From Corallococcus carmarthensis (GTDB lineage Bacteria > Myxococcota > Myxococcia > Myxococcales > Myxococcaceae): DNA of 52,124 nt. Each line of letters starts with the position of its first letter. The stretch's first letter is position 1. The notes under the pieces were generated by a model. The model saw only the letters and a list, made by a program, of their open reading frames with translations. It searched no databases and was not told where the DNA came from. Location: assembly GCF_003611695.1 (NCBI RefSeq), contig NZ_RAWE01000052.1:1-52124 (forward strand). The letters are read 5' to 3'. Of this stretch, positions 15,889 to 23,928 are shown one piece after another. A program made the position numbers and the translations under genes.

Positions 15889-16219
15889 GGGGCACGCAGG
15901 GTAAGCCCGTCCTGGCGCGCATGCACCTTTCCCACCGTGCAGGCACCCTCCTGTGACATCAAACCCAGCGGGTTTCTTGTTTTCACCGCCTGGGTGTGAG
16001 GAGGGCGGCTCCACGGGACACACTCCGGGTGCTCCATGGGTCCGGACGCGTTCCGCCCGGGGAGCGCGGCGGCGCGCGCAGCGCCCGGGCACGGGCCGAC
16101 AGCCCCTCCTTCCGCGATGACGTCCCGCGCCGGGACGCCGGTCCCGAGCCCTCCGCGAGGTCCGCCGTGGACCCCAACAGCATGCACATGGAGGCCACGA
16201 CGGGCCGCGACCGCCTTAT

Positions 16220-16251
16220 TGGCAATCCCTTCCGCGCGTCAGCGATTGCCA
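16220..16251. repeat. Inverted repeat TGGCAATC-N16-GATTGCCA
   Basis: Exact 8-bp arms separated by 16 bp; a further GATTGCCA occurs at 16354. It could be a dimeric operator or a hairpin. No match to a named regulator is claimed. Confidence 0.4.
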
Positions 16252-16321
16252 CCCCCATCCAATGGACTTGAAGCTTTTCAAGGTCTTTCACGCATTCACC
16301 ATCTATGTATAGATTTTCGAT

Positions 16322-16332
16322 TGGGAATCCCA
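16322..16332. promoter_or_regulatory. Palindrome TGGGAATCCCA upstream of a secreted-protein gene
   Basis: An odd-length perfect palindrome 60 bp before the start at 16392, in an AT-rich patch. Candidate operator only. Confidence 0.3.
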
Positions 16333-16391
16333 GGGGATTCCAGACGGCACTGCGATTGCCAACCCTCTCACTCCCCCAAAGGAGTCAGGCC

Positions 16392-17087
16392 ATGCCCCTG
16401 TCCATGCTGAAGTCTGGGATTCGCGCCGCCGTGCTGCTGTCTGTCTGCCTTGCCGGGAGGACCGTCTGGAGCGAGGAGGTCCAGCTCACCGTCCAGGACG
16501 TGCCCCAGCCGCTCGCCGCCGCGGTGAAGCAGCTGGAGACCCGCGAGGGCTGGGGCATCACGTATGAGGAGCCGCCCGACAAGCCCGCGCCGAAGGGCTC
16601 CCTCACCCTGACCTATACCGTCACGGATGCCACCCGGGCGGACCCCCGGTTCCAGGAGCAGGTCCTCACGCAGCTGCTCGCGCGGCCGGCAGGGAAGGAC
16701 GCCCCGCGCTTCCGGCTGGTGCAGGCCGGAGGGCTCTGGCACGTCACGCCCGAGCAGGGCTCTCCGCTGGAGACCCCCATCACCCTGCCTCGTCAGAAGC
16801 GCCCGCTGGGAGAGCTCCTCCAGCGCCTCTGCGCGGAGGTCACGAAGCGGAGCGGGACGCAGGTCGAGCTGGGGCGCACGGCCGGGCTCCCGTTGGAGAC
16901 CCGGGTCACCCTGGAGGCCGTGAACCGGGAGCCCGCGCGGGCCGTGCTGGCGAGGCTGCTGAACAGCGCTCCCCGGCGCGCGGCGTGGACCCTGCGCACG
17001 CAGGGCACGGCGCAGAAGTACCTCCTTTCTCCCCACCGGATCTTCCGCCTCACGGGCGACACGCCGGAGCCGGTCCTGGAGAAGTGA
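16392..17087 (+). CDS. Exported protein of unknown function
   Basis: A 231-residue protein with a signal peptide ending around residue 30 (LAGRTVWSEE). The mature part contains two related halves: an early QLTVQDVPQPLAAAVKQLE segment and a later PLGELLQRLCAEV segment, both resembling the short beta-alpha modules of secretin/STN-type N-domains (for example PLAAAVKQL...GWGITYE). This would fit a periplasmic binding module but is inference. AAGGAG lies 8 nt before ATG 16392, deciding the start. No partner gene is adjacent. I do not recognise a named family. Confidence 0.75.
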   Translation: MPLSMLKSGIRAAVLLSVCLAGRTVWSEEVQLTVQDVPQPLAAAVKQLETREGWGITYEEPPDKPAPKGSLTLTYTVTDATRADPRFQEQVLTQLLARPAGKDAPRFRLVQAGGLWHVTPEQGSPLETPITLPRQKRPLGELLQRLCAEVTKRSGTQVELGRTAGLPLETRVTLEAVNREPARAVLARLLNSAPRRAAWTLRTQGTAQKYLLSPHRIFRLTGDTPEPVLEK

Positions 17088-17228
17088 CCCACCCCCGGCT
17101 CCACCGCTCGCGGCGGGATTGAACGACCAGACCCGAGGTCCGGTTGCGTATCCCGTTCAAGCGCGGATCCACGGGAGCCCCTGGGGGATTCGCGCGCCCC
17201 CCGCCGTCATTCATCCGGAGCGTCCACC

Positions 17229-18968
17229 GTGGGAGCGCATTCCGCTCGCGCACAGCTGCGTCCGTTGTCCGAGGCCCCCGCCCTGGAATGGGCTGTCCGC
17301 TGGGACATCACCGACCCCGAGCGCATCCTCAGCATCCTCGCCACCGCCGCCGCGCTGGGCTCGCCCGCGATGCTGCGCCGGGGAGACACGGCGTCACCGC
17401 TGCGGCTGGAGACGCTGGAGTCCGAAGGAGGAGTCCTCCACTGGTCCGGGCTGACGGTGGAGCCGGGCGCGGACGCCTGGGAGGTGGAGGTGTTCGGTCA
17501 GGGCTGCGTCTACCGGATGCTCCTGTCGGGTGAGGCGGAGGCGCCAGGGACGTGGATGACGCCACTGCCGCGCCAGTTGATCCAGGTGCGCCGCCGGGCC
17601 CACCGGCGTGCTCCCGCGCCCTCGAACCTGCGCGTGCGTCTGCCGTTGCCTGGATGGCTGGGCCGGGAGCGCGACGCGGTGGACGTGTCCCTGGGCGGGC
17701 TGTCGCTGCGGCTGGGCGCGGGGGAACGCCTCTCGCCGGGCCGGGTGCTCCAGCCCATCGAGCTGCGCATGGGCGGAGGCGAGTCCGTGTCGCTTCGCGG
17801 GGAGGTGCGCCATGTGTCGGCCCGCGCCGATGGTGGGTTCCAGTGCGGGCTCCAGGTGACGCCGGTGACCCCCGACGATGAAGAGCGCTGGCAGGCGCTG
17901 GTGGCCCGGGCGCTCCATCCGACGACGCGCGCCGATGGGACGCGAGTGGAGGAGCTCTGGCAGCTGTTCAGCGACGCCGGCTACTTCAACCTGGCGGGCA
18001 GGGCGGCGGAGGACTTCGAGGCGCGGCGCCAGAGCTTCGTCGAGCTGGCCCGACAGGCCGGCACGCTGGGCTCGGTCCTCACCCAGGTGGTGTGGCCGTC
18101 GGAGCGCGGCGTGGAGGCGACGCTCTCCGCGATGAAGCCCTACCGCTCCGTGTGGATGGTGCACCAGTTGGCGCGGCGCCAGGACGCCACGCGGTTCGAG
18201 CGCCTCAAGGGACAGATGCTGCGCGAGGTGTACGTGCACTGCGTGGAGCACGCGCAGCGGGACCCCGGGTTCCGGTGGCTCGCGGCGTACATCGAAGCGA
18301 CCGTGCCCTTCACGTACCGCGGGCACGTCGGCTTCTCCGACCGCATGGCGGCGACGGGGCGGACGCTGCTGCTGCCCATGCGAATGATTGACGTCGAGTG
18401 CGGCCACTCCCCTGCCCCGCCGCTGCCGGGTCTGGAGCTGGGGCCCGCGACGGAGGCGGAGCGGCGACTGCTCGTGGAGCGGATCGCCCTCACCCGGCCC
18501 GCCTGCTACGCCGAGGCGCTGGACCTGCGGCTGGAGACCCTGGACCTGCGGGACGCTTCGCGGGCCTGGCAGGCGGTGGGCCTGGAGCGTGAGCGGCACC
18601 TGCTGGTCGCGCGCGAGGGAGCGAAGCCGGTGGCGGTGGCCGTCCTGGAGTCCGGACCGCCCGGCACCAACCCCTTCGGGCTGCTGGACTCCGTGCGGCT
18701 GTTCGCGCTGTCGCCGCGAGCTCGGGAGGCCTATCCGGCGCTGATGGAGGGGGCTCGCCGCTGGTTCGCGCAGCGGGGCCGCGACCGCTTCACCTTCCTG
18801 GCCGAAGAGGCTGGCGACGTGGAGGCCGCGGGCCTGCACGACACGGCCCCTGACGCGAAGCCGTCCCTGTGGCTCATCCCCGCCGACCTCGCTCCCGAGT
18901 TCCTGGAGCACCTCCACGAGCAGACGGCCCCCCGTCCGCTCTCCCACCCTCAGAAGGAGCTGTCATGA
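17229..18968 (+). CDS. PilZ-domain protein with large C-terminal region
   Basis: A 579-residue protein with a PilZ c-di-GMP-binding domain at about residues 115-215: the arginine-rich RxxxR motif lies at 121-127 and DxSxxG at Asp152-Ser154-Gly157, so ligand-binding residues are intact. Residues 25-110 resemble the beta-barrel module (YcgR-N-like) that often precedes PilZ. The C-terminal 350 residues are unidentified and may be acyltransferase-like. GTG 17229 follows CGGAG by about 10 nt. Its stop overlaps the ATG of the next gene by 4 nt (ATGA), so the two products are coupled. Likely role: c-di-GMP-responsive cytoplasmic regulator or enzyme; target unknown. Confidence 0.85.
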   Translation: MGAHSARAQLRPLSEAPALEWAVRWDITDPERILSILATAAALGSPAMLRRGDTASPLRLETLESEGGVLHWSGLTVEPGADAWEVEVFGQGCVYRMLLSGEAEAPGTWMTPLPRQLIQVRRRAHRRAPAPSNLRVRLPLPGWLGRERDAVDVSLGGLSLRLGAGERLSPGRVLQPIELRMGGGESVSLRGEVRHVSARADGGFQCGLQVTPVTPDDEERWQALVARALHPTTRADGTRVEELWQLFSDAGYFNLAGRAAEDFEARRQSFVELARQAGTLGSVLTQVVWPSERGVEATLSAMKPYRSVWMVHQLARRQDATRFERLKGQMLREVYVHCVEHAQRDPGFRWLAAYIEATVPFTYRGHVGFSDRMAATGRTLLLPMRMIDVECGHSPAPPLPGLELGPATEAERRLLVERIALTRPACYAEALDLRLETLDLRDASRAWQAVGLERERHLLVAREGAKPVAVAVLESGPPGTNPFGLLDSVRLFALSPRAREAYPALMEGARRWFAQRGRDRFTFLAEEAGDVEAAGLHDTAPDAKPSLWLIPADLAPEFLEHLHEQTAPRPLSHPQKELS

Positions 18969-19711
18969 GCCTCATCCAGGCGCAGTACCTGCCGCACGTG
19001 AAGGAGACCCGAGCCCGCCTGGAGACGGAGCCCGTCGTGCGCACGCTGCTGTCGCCGGACATCTCGCCGGACCTGATGGCGCGCTTCCTCATCGAGTGGT
19101 CCGCCCGGGGCGCGTACATGACGGAGCCCGTGGACGGGTGGATCCGCGGCGCCGGTGAGCGCTGCATCGCGCTGGGACAGGAGAAGGTGGGCCGGCAGCT
19201 CATCACCCACGCGAAGCACGAGGCCGGCCATCACCTGATGACCCTCCAGGATGCGCGCGTGCTGACGGCGCAGTGGAACGCGAGCCATGCGGACGCGTTG
19301 GACGCGGAGGCGCTGGTCGCCCAGGCGCCCACGGCCGCCATGCGCGAGTACCGGCAGGTGCACGACGAGGCCATCACCGGCGACCTGCCGCTGGGTCAGG
19401 CGGCCATCGAGTACGAGGTGGGTTACCTGGCGGTGGTGGTGGTGCCGCGCATCCTGGCGCACGTGCGCGCGGTGCTGGGACAAGGGACGTTGGACACGCT
19501 CACCTTCCTGCGCGAGCACGCGGAGGTGGACGTGGGCCACACCGCGCTCAACGAGCGGATGATGGAGGGGCTCTTGAGCACCCAGCCGGAGGAAGGCCGG
19601 CGGCTGGCGTCGTTCGGCACGCGCGGGCTGGACTGCTACCTGCGCTTCCTGAACGACTGCCTGGAGGCAGCGCGCCGGAGCCTGGGCGGCGTCACCGCGG
19701 CGGCGGCCTGA
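18965..19711 (+). CDS. Haem-oxygenase-like (HDO/TenA-fold) iron-containing enzyme
   Basis: A 248-residue all-helical protein matching the haem-oxygenase-like di-iron oxidase/oxygenase group (PqqC, TenA, CADD relatives). Candidate metal ligands appear in order: Glu86 and His89/His90 in KHEAGHH, Glu149/Glu151 in IEYEVGYL, and His185, Glu187, Asp189 and His192 in HAEVDVGH. These enzymes use O2 for varied C-H or C-C bond chemistry; the substrate here is unknown. AAGGAG precedes ATG 18965, which overlaps the PilZ gene stop by 4 nt, so output may be matched to a c-di-GMP receptor. It ends 6 bp from the convergent kinase-phosphatase gene. Confidence 0.8.
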   Translation: MSLIQAQYLPHVKETRARLETEPVVRTLLSPDISPDLMARFLIEWSARGAYMTEPVDGWIRGAGERCIALGQEKVGRQLITHAKHEAGHHLMTLQDARVLTAQWNASHADALDAEALVAQAPTAAMREYRQVHDEAITGDLPLGQAAIEYEVGYLAVVVVPRILAHVRAVLGQGTLDTLTFLREHAEVDVGHTALNERMMEGLLSTQPEEGRRLASFGTRGLDCYLRFLNDCLEAARRSLGGVTAAAA

Positions 19712-19717
19712 AAGAAG

Positions 19718-20947
19718 TCACGGAGCCGCGTGGCCCCGTGATTCCCAGTACGCGCGCTGTGCGGGCACGGAGACGAGTTCCCGCTCCGGATAGCGCAGCG
19801 CGGTCAGCTTCCCTCCGAACACGCAGCCCGTGTCCAGGCAGACGGTGTTGTTCACCCACTCGGATTCCGGCACGGAGGTGTGGCCGTACACGACCATGGC
19901 CTGTCCCCGGTACTGCTGTGCCCAGTCGGCTCGCACCGGCAGGCCGTAGGCGTCCGCCTCGCCCGTCGTCTCACCGTAGAGGGCGAAGTCGCGCACCTCG
20001 GGGGTGTCCCGGCCGTGCATCGGCTCCTTCAGGCCCGCGTGCGCCACCACCAGGTGGCCGTCGTCCAGGACGTAGTGTGGGAAGCGGGCTTCGATGAAGT
20101 CGGCGACCGCCTGGGAGAACCCGGGCGGTTCACGTTCCAGCTGCTCCAGTGTCATCGCGAGGCCGCGACCCACGCGCACGTCCTTGCCACGCAGCTTCTT
20201 GAGCAACTTGATTTCATGGTTGCCCGGCACGCACAGCGCCGTGCCCGCCTCCACCATTCCCATCGCCAGGCGCAGCACGTTCGTCACGCCCGGCCCCCGG
20301 TCCACGAGGTCGCCCAGGAACACCACCTTGCGGCCGTGGGGCGCGCCCACGTCGAACCCAGGCGCTCCGTCCGCTCGCGGCGCGACCGTGTAGCCCAGCT
20401 CCGTCAGCAGGGCCTTCAGCTCATCGAAGCACCCGTGGATGTCTCCGATGATGTCGAACGGGCCGTGCTCGTCCTGGCGGTGGCTGGGGAGCGGGCGGTG
20501 CTCGAACGCCACCGCCTCCATCGTCTCCGGAGTGAGCACGTGCACATGCCGGATGCCTTCCTTCGTCAGCCCCTTCAGCGCGTTCTGGAGCTGCTGCACC
20601 TGGTTGCGCAGCGCGCGTGGGCTGGCATGCGATCCGGTGCGCGTGCGGTTGCGCTCCAGACAGAGCGGTTCCGGCGTGTCCATGGCCACCGCGACCAGGG
20701 CCACGTGGTGCTCACGCGCCAGGGTCACGTAGTGACGGCGCGACTCGGCGCTGAGCGGGACGCCGTCGATGACGGTGAGCGTGCCCTGCTTGAGCCTTCG
20801 CGCCACCTCGTCGTGGAGCTTCGCTTCGTTGCCGGTGCCTGGCAGCACGTCCTCTGGGAGGAAGTGCGCATTCGCGAGGGTGGACTTGCCGGAACCCGAG
20901 GGACCGATGAGCAGTACGAGCGACTGCTCGGGAATGGGAATCATCAT
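19718..20947 (-). CDS. Polynucleotide kinase-phosphatase (Pnkp-like) without ligase domain
   Basis: A 409-residue protein with the first two domains of bacterial Pnkp. The N-terminal kinase has a Walker A GPSGSGKST (Lys21, Ser22) and IDGV plus NRTR segments. The phosphatase (about 180-400) is a calcineurin-type metallophosphoesterase: GDIHG, GDLVDRG, GNHE, VVAHAG and YGHTSVP. Clostridium thermocellum Pnkp is about 870 residues with a C-terminal adenylyltransferase; here the protein ends after the phosphatase. No Hen1 gene is adjacent. It may heal RNA or DNA ends (5' kinase, 2',3'-phosphatase) and leave sealing to another ligase such as the RtcB encoded at 50.7 kb. ATG 20947 chosen over 20944; no clear ribosome site. 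Confidence 0.88.
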   Translation of the reverse strand: MMIPIPEQSLVLLIGPSGSGKSTLANAHFLPEDVLPGTGNEAKLHDEVARRLKQGTLTVIDGVPLSAESRRHYVTLAREHHVALVAVAMDTPEPLCLERNRTRTGSHASPRALRNQVQQLQNALKGLTKEGIRHVHVLTPETMEAVAFEHRPLPSHRQDEHGPFDIIGDIHGCFDELKALLTELGYTVAPRADGAPGFDVGAPHGRKVVFLGDLVDRGPGVTNVLRLAMGMVEAGTALCVPGNHEIKLLKKLRGKDVRVGRGLAMTLEQLEREPPGFSQAVADFIEARFPHYVLDDGHLVVAHAGLKEPMHGRDTPEVRDFALYGETTGEADAYGLPVRADWAQQYRGQAMVVYGHTSVPESEWVNNTVCLDTGCVFGGKLTALRYPERELVSVPAQRAYWESRGHAAP

Positions 20948-21126
20948 GATGGGAACACCGGGATGGGGGTCGGCGCGCCGACCGGCGCCCCTTCCGGGGC
21001 AGGGCGCACGCCACCACTCCAGCGCGCGATCCCTTCCAGTGCCCGGGTCACGCAAACCTTCGCGGACCCTCCGGCGACAGACGGGATGCGCTCTCTACGT
21101 GTGAACGCCTTCCCGCCTGACATGCG

Positions 21127-21648
21127 TCACTTCATGGGCAGCAGATACGCTTCCAGGTACACGTCCGGCCGTTCGAGGTCGCCCTCGGGCACGCGCTGGT
21201 AGCCCCGGCGCTCGTACATGCGCGCGACGCCCTTCGCGCCCCGGCGCACGTGGAGGGAGATGGCGTCCACGCCCCAGCGCTTCGCGATGACTTCCGTCTC
21301 CGCCAGCAGCGGCTGCGCCAGCCCCTGGCCCTGGAAGCGCACCCCGGTGGCCAGGGCGCGCAGGTCCGCCGTGCGGGGCAGCCAGGCCTCGGAGCCGGGG
21401 GCGTCCGGCGGGTACAAGGCCACCGTGCCCGCGATCTCCCCGTCCACCTCGGCCACGAGGATGGTGCACGCATTGCGCCTCGAGGCGATGTCGCGCAGGA
21501 ACGCCTTGCGCTCCTCGGAGTAGACGACCTCCGGCATCAGCCTCGCGTACTGCGTGGTGTAGGCCTCCACCAGCAGGTCCCCAATCACCTTGTCATCCTC
21601 GGGCCGCGCCTCGCGGAGGATGACCCGATTCGTCACGTCCGTGCTCAT
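21127..21648 (-). CDS. GNAT-family N-acetyltransferase
   Basis: A 173-residue GNAT-fold enzyme. The acetyl-CoA pyrophosphate loop is degenerate but recognisable as VRFQGQGLAQPLL; the preceding strand LRALATGV and the closing VARMYERRGYQRV are typical. Substrate unknown. AGAGGG lies 7 nt before ATG 21648, so the longer upstream frame (to 21804) is rejected. It is a single gene, upstream of nothing on its own strand that clearly joins it; the DUF4091 gene begins farther right on the same strand and ends about 210 bp away. Confidence 0.87.
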   Translation of the reverse strand: MSTDVTNRVILREARPEDDKVIGDLLVEAYTTQYARLMPEVVYSEERKAFLRDIASRRNACTILVAEVDGEIAGTVALYPPDAPGSEAWLPRTADLRALATGVRFQGQGLAQPLLAETEVIAKRWGVDAISLHVRRGAKGVARMYERRGYQRVPEGDLERPDVYLEAYLLPMK

Positions 21649-21856
21649 GCGTCGCCCTCTAGCATGACGACCCGGGCATGCGCGGGGGCTTCCGGGCAGG
21701 CTGCCGGGCTCCGGACATGACGGTTGTACCTCCCGGGTCCGACGCGGTCCCAACGGGTCCGACTGTCCGACTGTCGGACAGGTTTCCGCGTCCCTCCTGT
21801 CCAAGGGCGTGGCGCGTTGCGGCAGGCGCAGACGCTTCGACTGATTGCCCCCGCGC

Positions 21857-23809
21857 CTACTTCCTGCGCGCGGGGACGGTCACACGAGCGCGCTGACGGC
21901 GCATGCCTCCGAGCACCCAGGCCGCGAACACCAGGCCTCCCGCGACCGCCGCCGTTCCGCCTCCGCCCGTGGTGCAGCCTCCCGCCTGCGCGTCGCCGAC
22001 CACGTCCGGCGTCACATCGGCGTTGACGCCGGGCACTCCCTGCGACGGTCCTCCCGCGGCCTCCTCCGGCACGGGGGCGGTGCCGCCGTCCGTCGGGGTT
22101 CCCGTCCCCGGCTGCTGGGTGCCCGCGTCCGGCGTCTGGGTGGCGGTCAGCTCCTCGTAGCGCTGGATGAGCTTCAGCCTCGCCGCGTCGAACGCGGCGC
22201 CGTCGTCCGTCACTCGCGACGCGGCCGGAATCAGGTCCCTGGCCACCTTGCGCGCGAAGGCCGGGTCTCCCGCGTCACTCACCGCCTTGAGCCACTCGTA
22301 GTCCTGCATGCCCTGACGGATGAGCTTGAGCCGCAGTGACGCCACCGGCACGTCCGTCTTGCCGCCGATGGCCGCCGGCGTGCCCGGGTAGAAGAGCGTT
22401 CCGTCCCCGTTGCCGTTGAAGCGGTACTGGTCCGCCCACGCCGTGGAGAGCATGCCCACCGACTGGTAGTACAGCTCGCCCGTCGCGCCCTCGAGGAACG
22501 TCACCCACTCCATCGCGCGCGCCTTCGCCGCCGACCGGTCCAGCATGTACGACGGCCAGCCCGCGCCCGGCTTGTTCTCCGGCGCGTTGGTCCCATACGC
22601 ACAGCCGTGGCTCATGCAGCTCTGATACATCCACAACTCAGCTCCCGGACGCGCCAGGAAGTCCGTGTACGTCTCCCGCTGGTCGCCCCGGAAGTCCGCG
22701 TCCGTGCCGTCCAGGTGGTTCACCAGCGGCACCGCCACGTCCACCTGCGCCTCCAGGCCGTTGCCCTTCAGCTCGCGCGAGTTCGTCGTCAGCATCGTGC
22801 GCAGCCCGGGTGCCGCCTGGCGCACCAGCTCTCCCGTCGCGTGCACCTGCGCGAAGGTCGTGCCGTAGGGCGGCTCGTCCCCCAGCTGCACGTAGGCCCG
22901 GTCCAACCAGCCCTTCTCCTTCATGTGCGCCGTGAAGTCCGTCAGGTTCGCCGCGTCGAGCGGCCCCACGTACTCCAGGCTCGTCATCCGCGCGCCTTGC
23001 AGCCGCGTGGGCGCCGTCCCATCCAGATACGGTCCCCACGTCGCATCGAAGCCGTTCCAGTCCGGCGGCCACGGCTTGCGCGGGAAGAGGCTGGACAGCG
23101 TGAAGCGGTGCTCCAATGCCATCTGCTGGTAGCGCGCGAGCAGCGGCTGCAGCTCCTCCGGCGTGCAGTCCTCGCGGCCCGTGTGCGCGCGGCACACGTG
23201 CGGCGGCCAGAGCAGGAACGCGGATGGCAGCGAGGACGTGCTCGGCAGCGCCGCGTCCACCACCGTCAGCCTCGCCGTCACCTGCCGCTGGAAGCCTCCG
23301 TCCGCCTCCACCGTCACCGTCCCCAGGTAGTCGCCGGGCGGCGCGTTCTGGGGCACGTGCACGTCCACCCAGATGGCTCGCGCCTCACGGGCGGGCACGT
23401 CGAAGGGGAAGGCGCTGCGCGTCTCACCGGCGACCTCGTCCGTGTCCGGCACCAGCCCGTCCGGCCACGCGCCCACCGGCTCGCCCGCCACCGACGCCTG
23501 CTTCGTGGTGACCAGCGCCTCGCGATACAGCGTCACGTCCGGCCCCGTCAGCTTCGTGGGGCCCTCCAACGCGGGCAGCTTCGCGCGGACGCCCGTCAGC
23601 CCCGTATCGCCGCCCTGCAGCGCGACCTGGAAGGAGACGAACTCGTTGCGGGCAGCGGTGAGCCGCACCTCGGTGGCGCTCCGGGCGGCGGTCGCCGGCC
23701 GCACCTTCACCATCATCCCCTCGCCCCACACGGCGGGCCCGGCCGCGAACACCGGCAGGGCCAGGGTCAGCGACAACAGGGCGGCACGGAATGGTCGAAT
23801 CGAAGGCAT
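21857..23809 (-). CDS. DUF4091 / GH123-like surface protein with MYXO-CTERM-type tail
   Basis: A 650-residue exported protein. A signal peptide ends near residue 22 (LPVFAAG). An N-terminal beta-sandwich (about 25-190) leads into a DUF4091 domain related to glycoside hydrolase family 123; QLGDEPP supplies the paired acidic residues used by that clan. A threonine/proline-rich linker follows, then a Gly-Cys, a hydrophobic helix and Arg-rich end (GGCTTGGGG ... GGMRRQR): the layout of MYXO-CTERM sorting signals, slightly degenerate. The protein is probably displayed on or released from the outer surface. ATG 23809 is preferred to the upstream GTG 23833. Substrate glycan unknown. Confidence 0.83.
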   Translation of the reverse strand: MPSIRPFRAALLSLTLALPVFAAGPAVWGEGMMVKVRPATAARSATEVRLTAARNEFVSFQVALQGGDTGLTGVRAKLPALEGPTKLTGPDVTLYREALVTTKQASVAGEPVGAWPDGLVPDTDEVAGETRSAFPFDVPAREARAIWVDVHVPQNAPPGDYLGTVTVEADGGFQRQVTARLTVVDAALPSTSSLPSAFLLWPPHVCRAHTGREDCTPEELQPLLARYQQMALEHRFTLSSLFPRKPWPPDWNGFDATWGPYLDGTAPTRLQGARMTSLEYVGPLDAANLTDFTAHMKEKGWLDRAYVQLGDEPPYGTTFAQVHATGELVRQAAPGLRTMLTTNSRELKGNGLEAQVDVAVPLVNHLDGTDADFRGDQRETYTDFLARPGAELWMYQSCMSHGCAYGTNAPENKPGAGWPSYMLDRSAAKARAMEWVTFLEGATGELYYQSVGMLSTAWADQYRFNGNGDGTLFYPGTPAAIGGKTDVPVASLRLKLIRQGMQDYEWLKAVSDAGDPAFARKVARDLIPAASRVTDDGAAFDAARLKLIQRYEELTATQTPDAGTQQPGTGTPTDGGTAPVPEEAAGGPSQGVPGVNADVTPDVVGDAQAGGCTTGGGGTAAVAGGLVFAAWVLGGMRRQRARVTVPARRK

Positions 23810-23928
23810 GAAGAGACCAACGCACCCCGGCACCGCGTGGCTTCCCGCGTCGGACGTCCCTTGTCAGCCGGGCAGGCAGGCGGCCGGGGACTCCAGGGCC
23901 GGTGTGGTGGGCCCAGGCATCTCCCGGC

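Larger units (their letters stand above)
15889..16391. other. 503-bp divergent intergenic region with repeated GATTGCCA
   Basis: No supported gene. The right half is AT-rich compared with its flanks and holds TGGCAATC (16220-16227) facing GATTGCCA (16244-16251) as an exact inverted repeat, a third GATTGCCA at 16354-16361, and the 11-bp palindrome TGGGAATCCCA at 16322-16332. These lie within 175 bp upstream of the secreted-protein gene at 16392 and look like regulator sites. Confidence 0.5.
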
